Program-made: the position numbers and the translations under genes
The notes under the pieces: model-generated
What the model saw: the letters and a program-made list of their open reading frames with translations, nothing else
Told to the model about the DNA's origin: nothing
Databases searched by the model: none
Shown here: piece by piece, positions 33,400 through 34,463 of the stretch
Numbering within the stretch: position 1 is the stretch's first letter
Layout of the letters: every line of letters starts with the position of its first letter
Source: Patescibacteria group bacterium
GTDB lineage: Bacteria; Patescibacteriota; Patescibacteriia; 2-12-FULL-57-11
Length of the DNA stretch: 34,463 nucleotides
Direction of reading: 5' to 3'
Assembly (NCBI GenBank): GCA_004299275.1
Contig: SCSU01000063.1
Coordinates: forward strand, 1 to 34,463

Positions 33400-34024
33400 A
33401 GATTTTTTCTTCGGCAATTACCGAACGAATGCCGCCCTTAACCCGCCACCGGACCTCGGCGCGGACATCCAGACCGACTTCCATAAACGGCGGCGGGCAG
33501 GCCGCCGGGTCGGCCGCGACAACCGTTTCCGAATTCGTCGGCTCGTCGCGGCAAATCGGATAAAGGAAAATCAATCGCTCGTAGGGGGTCAAGCTGGCAC
33601 CGCCCGGTGAAATGGCGGACTGGACAAAAACATCTTCAAATGGCGGGCTGTTTAAGCGATAGACCAAAGTCGCGGCACTGCCGAAGCCGTTCGGACTGAA
33701 GTCCAATGTCCAGCTCGCGGTCGCCGGGCCAAAAAACGCCGCGGCGCTCCGGTCCCCCGCCAATCCGACAAGCCCTTCCTCCCAATTTTTCCCCGCGAGC
33801 CAATTGCTGTCACGAATGTTTCGGACCACCTCCACCGCTTCGCGGGCGAGGTTACCGGCTACTAAACGCCCCTCACTCTCGCCGGTCGCGACGATGGTGG
33901 CAGAAACCAAAGTCAGCGTGCCGAGCACTCCGGTGGTGATGATGCCGATAGCCACAATCATCTCCAGTAGCCCCTGCCCGCGCTCCGCATTTCTGATTTT
34001 GGAATTTGGAATTTGGAGCTTCAT
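33386..34024 (-). CDS. Type IV prepilin-like protein (PilV-type)
   Basis: 212 residues. A short leader ends in ERGQG, then LLEMIVAIGIITTGVLGTLTLVSA forms the prepilin helix with Glu near +5. The outer domain includes cysteines in YPICRDE and DPAACPPP and ends with ERxYDW-like EEKIYDWR. Probably a minor pilin of a type IV pilus or DNA-uptake machine. It overlaps the PulJ-type gene by 14 bases. Confidence 0.82.
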   Translation of the reverse strand: MKLQIPNSKIRNAERGQGLLEMIVAIGIITTGVLGTLTLVSATIVATGESEGRLVAGNLAREAVEVVRNIRDSNWLAGKNWEEGLVGLAGDRSAAAFFGPATASWTLDFSPNGFGSAATLVYRLNSPPFEDVFVQSAISPGGASLTPYERLIFLYPICRDEPTNSETVVAADPAACPPPFMEVGLDVRAEVRWRVKGGIRSVIAEEKIYDWR

Positions 34025-34026
34025 GT

Positions 34027-34463
34027 TTAGGGATTAGTTATCTCAATTCGCCGCGAGATGCGGTTGAACTTGACTGTCCGTTGTCCCCCACCGGAAACGT
34101 GAGTGAGTATCAGCCAAGCTTCGTTGTCGGTCGTCCCGCCGTTGATTAAGACATCGGGCAGCGGCGGCACAAAAACAATCGCGGTGGCTATGGTGTCCGG
34201 CGAGGCGGCCGACGCTTTTACCAAACCGGAGGCGGAATACTTTTCGCTGTTTACCTCTTCCGACAGGTCAAATTTTTTGTCGCCATTCAAATCGGCAAAA
34301 AGATAAACCCGTTCCGCCGCCGCGGTCCCGAAACTCGCGCCCCAGCCCGGAGGAACGCGGGGCACGCAAACGCCGCCCGAGCAGGTTCCGGCCGTGCCGC
34401 CGCAAATCCCAACGCTCTTCCCGTCGGCAACGCAAACCGGGACAGCCGGAGCGACTGTCCCGG
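34027..34463 (-). CDS. GspH/FimT-like pilin protein, N-terminus outside the window
   Basis: Open on the minus strand to the right edge, so only the C-terminal about 145 residues are visible. A Cys-rich part (VCVADGKS, GICGGTAGTC, GGVCVP) leads to PGWGASF and VYLFADLNGDKKFDLSEEV, common in GspH/FimT outer domains, and ends VKFNRISRRIEITNP. An internal GTG near 34365 is not the true start. Two bases after its stop comes the next pilin gene, so they are one transcript. Confidence 0.75.
   Translation of the reverse strand, partial: GTVAPAVPVCVADGKSVGICGGTAGTCSGGVCVPRVPPGWGASFGTAAAERVYLFADLNGDKKFDLSEEVNSEKYSASGLVKASAASPDTIATAIVFVPPLPDVLINGGTTDNEAWLILTHVSGGGQRTVKFNRISRRIEITNP
34437..34463. repeat. 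Inverted repeat at the right edge
   Basis: CCGGGACAG (34437-34445) and CTGTCCCGG (34455-34463) form a 9-bp stem inside the partial pilin gene. It may extend past the edge. Confidence 0.5.

Noticed and set aside
34027-34365. Complete 112-residue protein starting at GTG 34365
   Set aside because: The same frame continues to the window edge with coding-like, cysteine-rich sequence, so the gene is partial.

Overview
The window looks like part of a chromosome of a Candidate Phyla Radiation (Patescibacteria-type) bacterium. This is inferred from the small, tightly packed genes, many conserved but unnamed short proteins, weak or absent Shine-Dalgarno sequences, several type IV pilin-like genes and a very high density of short palindromic repeats. 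The genetic code appears standard, since UGA serves as a stop. No rRNA and no CRISPR array were seen. The exact lineage cannot be read from the window.

Region 1 (1-8340) is the most unusual. Two divergent gene sets meet at about 3909-4082. The leftward set encodes a DUF1573-type protein, a CcdA/DsbD-type thiol transporter, a CxxC membrane protein, a DUF3105 protein, a membrane protein with a Cys-Cys-Ser-His motif and a membrane-anchored outer protein. The rightward set encodes a BlaI/CopY-type repressor, a short M56 (BlaR1-like) protease, a protein with three thioredoxin-like domains, a cysteine-rich membrane protein and a small anchored protein ending in Gly-Gly-Cys. A CTACAC-A-GTGTAG palindrome overlaps a plausible leftward promoter. 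Together they look like a regulated envelope thiol-redox or metal-handling module.

Region 2 (8339-12801) holds a four-gene sensory operon (PAS protein, frameshifted STAS-like protein, HAMP/PAS coiled-coil protein, PAS histidine kinase), then divergent msrB and msrA. Region 3 (12802-21032) has tRNA-Asn with a duplicated 3' end, a secreted helical-repeat protein, rpoD, dnaG, two conserved unknowns, folA, thyA and a class I methyltransferase.

Region 4 (about 21033-23567) is an AT-richer island: a truncated gene, a SinR/Cas2-like protein, two small proteins, a MutH/Sau3AI-like endonuclease and a DpnA-like adenine methyltransferase, ending beside tRNA-Ser. Region 5 (23605-34463) has tRNA-Ser, a diverged lgt, a UbiB-type kinase, an unknown, gatA and gatC with a tiny membrane gene between them, ligA, a candidate small RNA, a NYN-domain protein, and a pilin-like cluster that runs off the right edge.

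Short palindromes of at least three families are scattered throughout. Most lie between genes, but some are inserted in frame inside ligA, lgt, a methyltransferase tail and a prepilin leader, and so add short peptides to those proteins.
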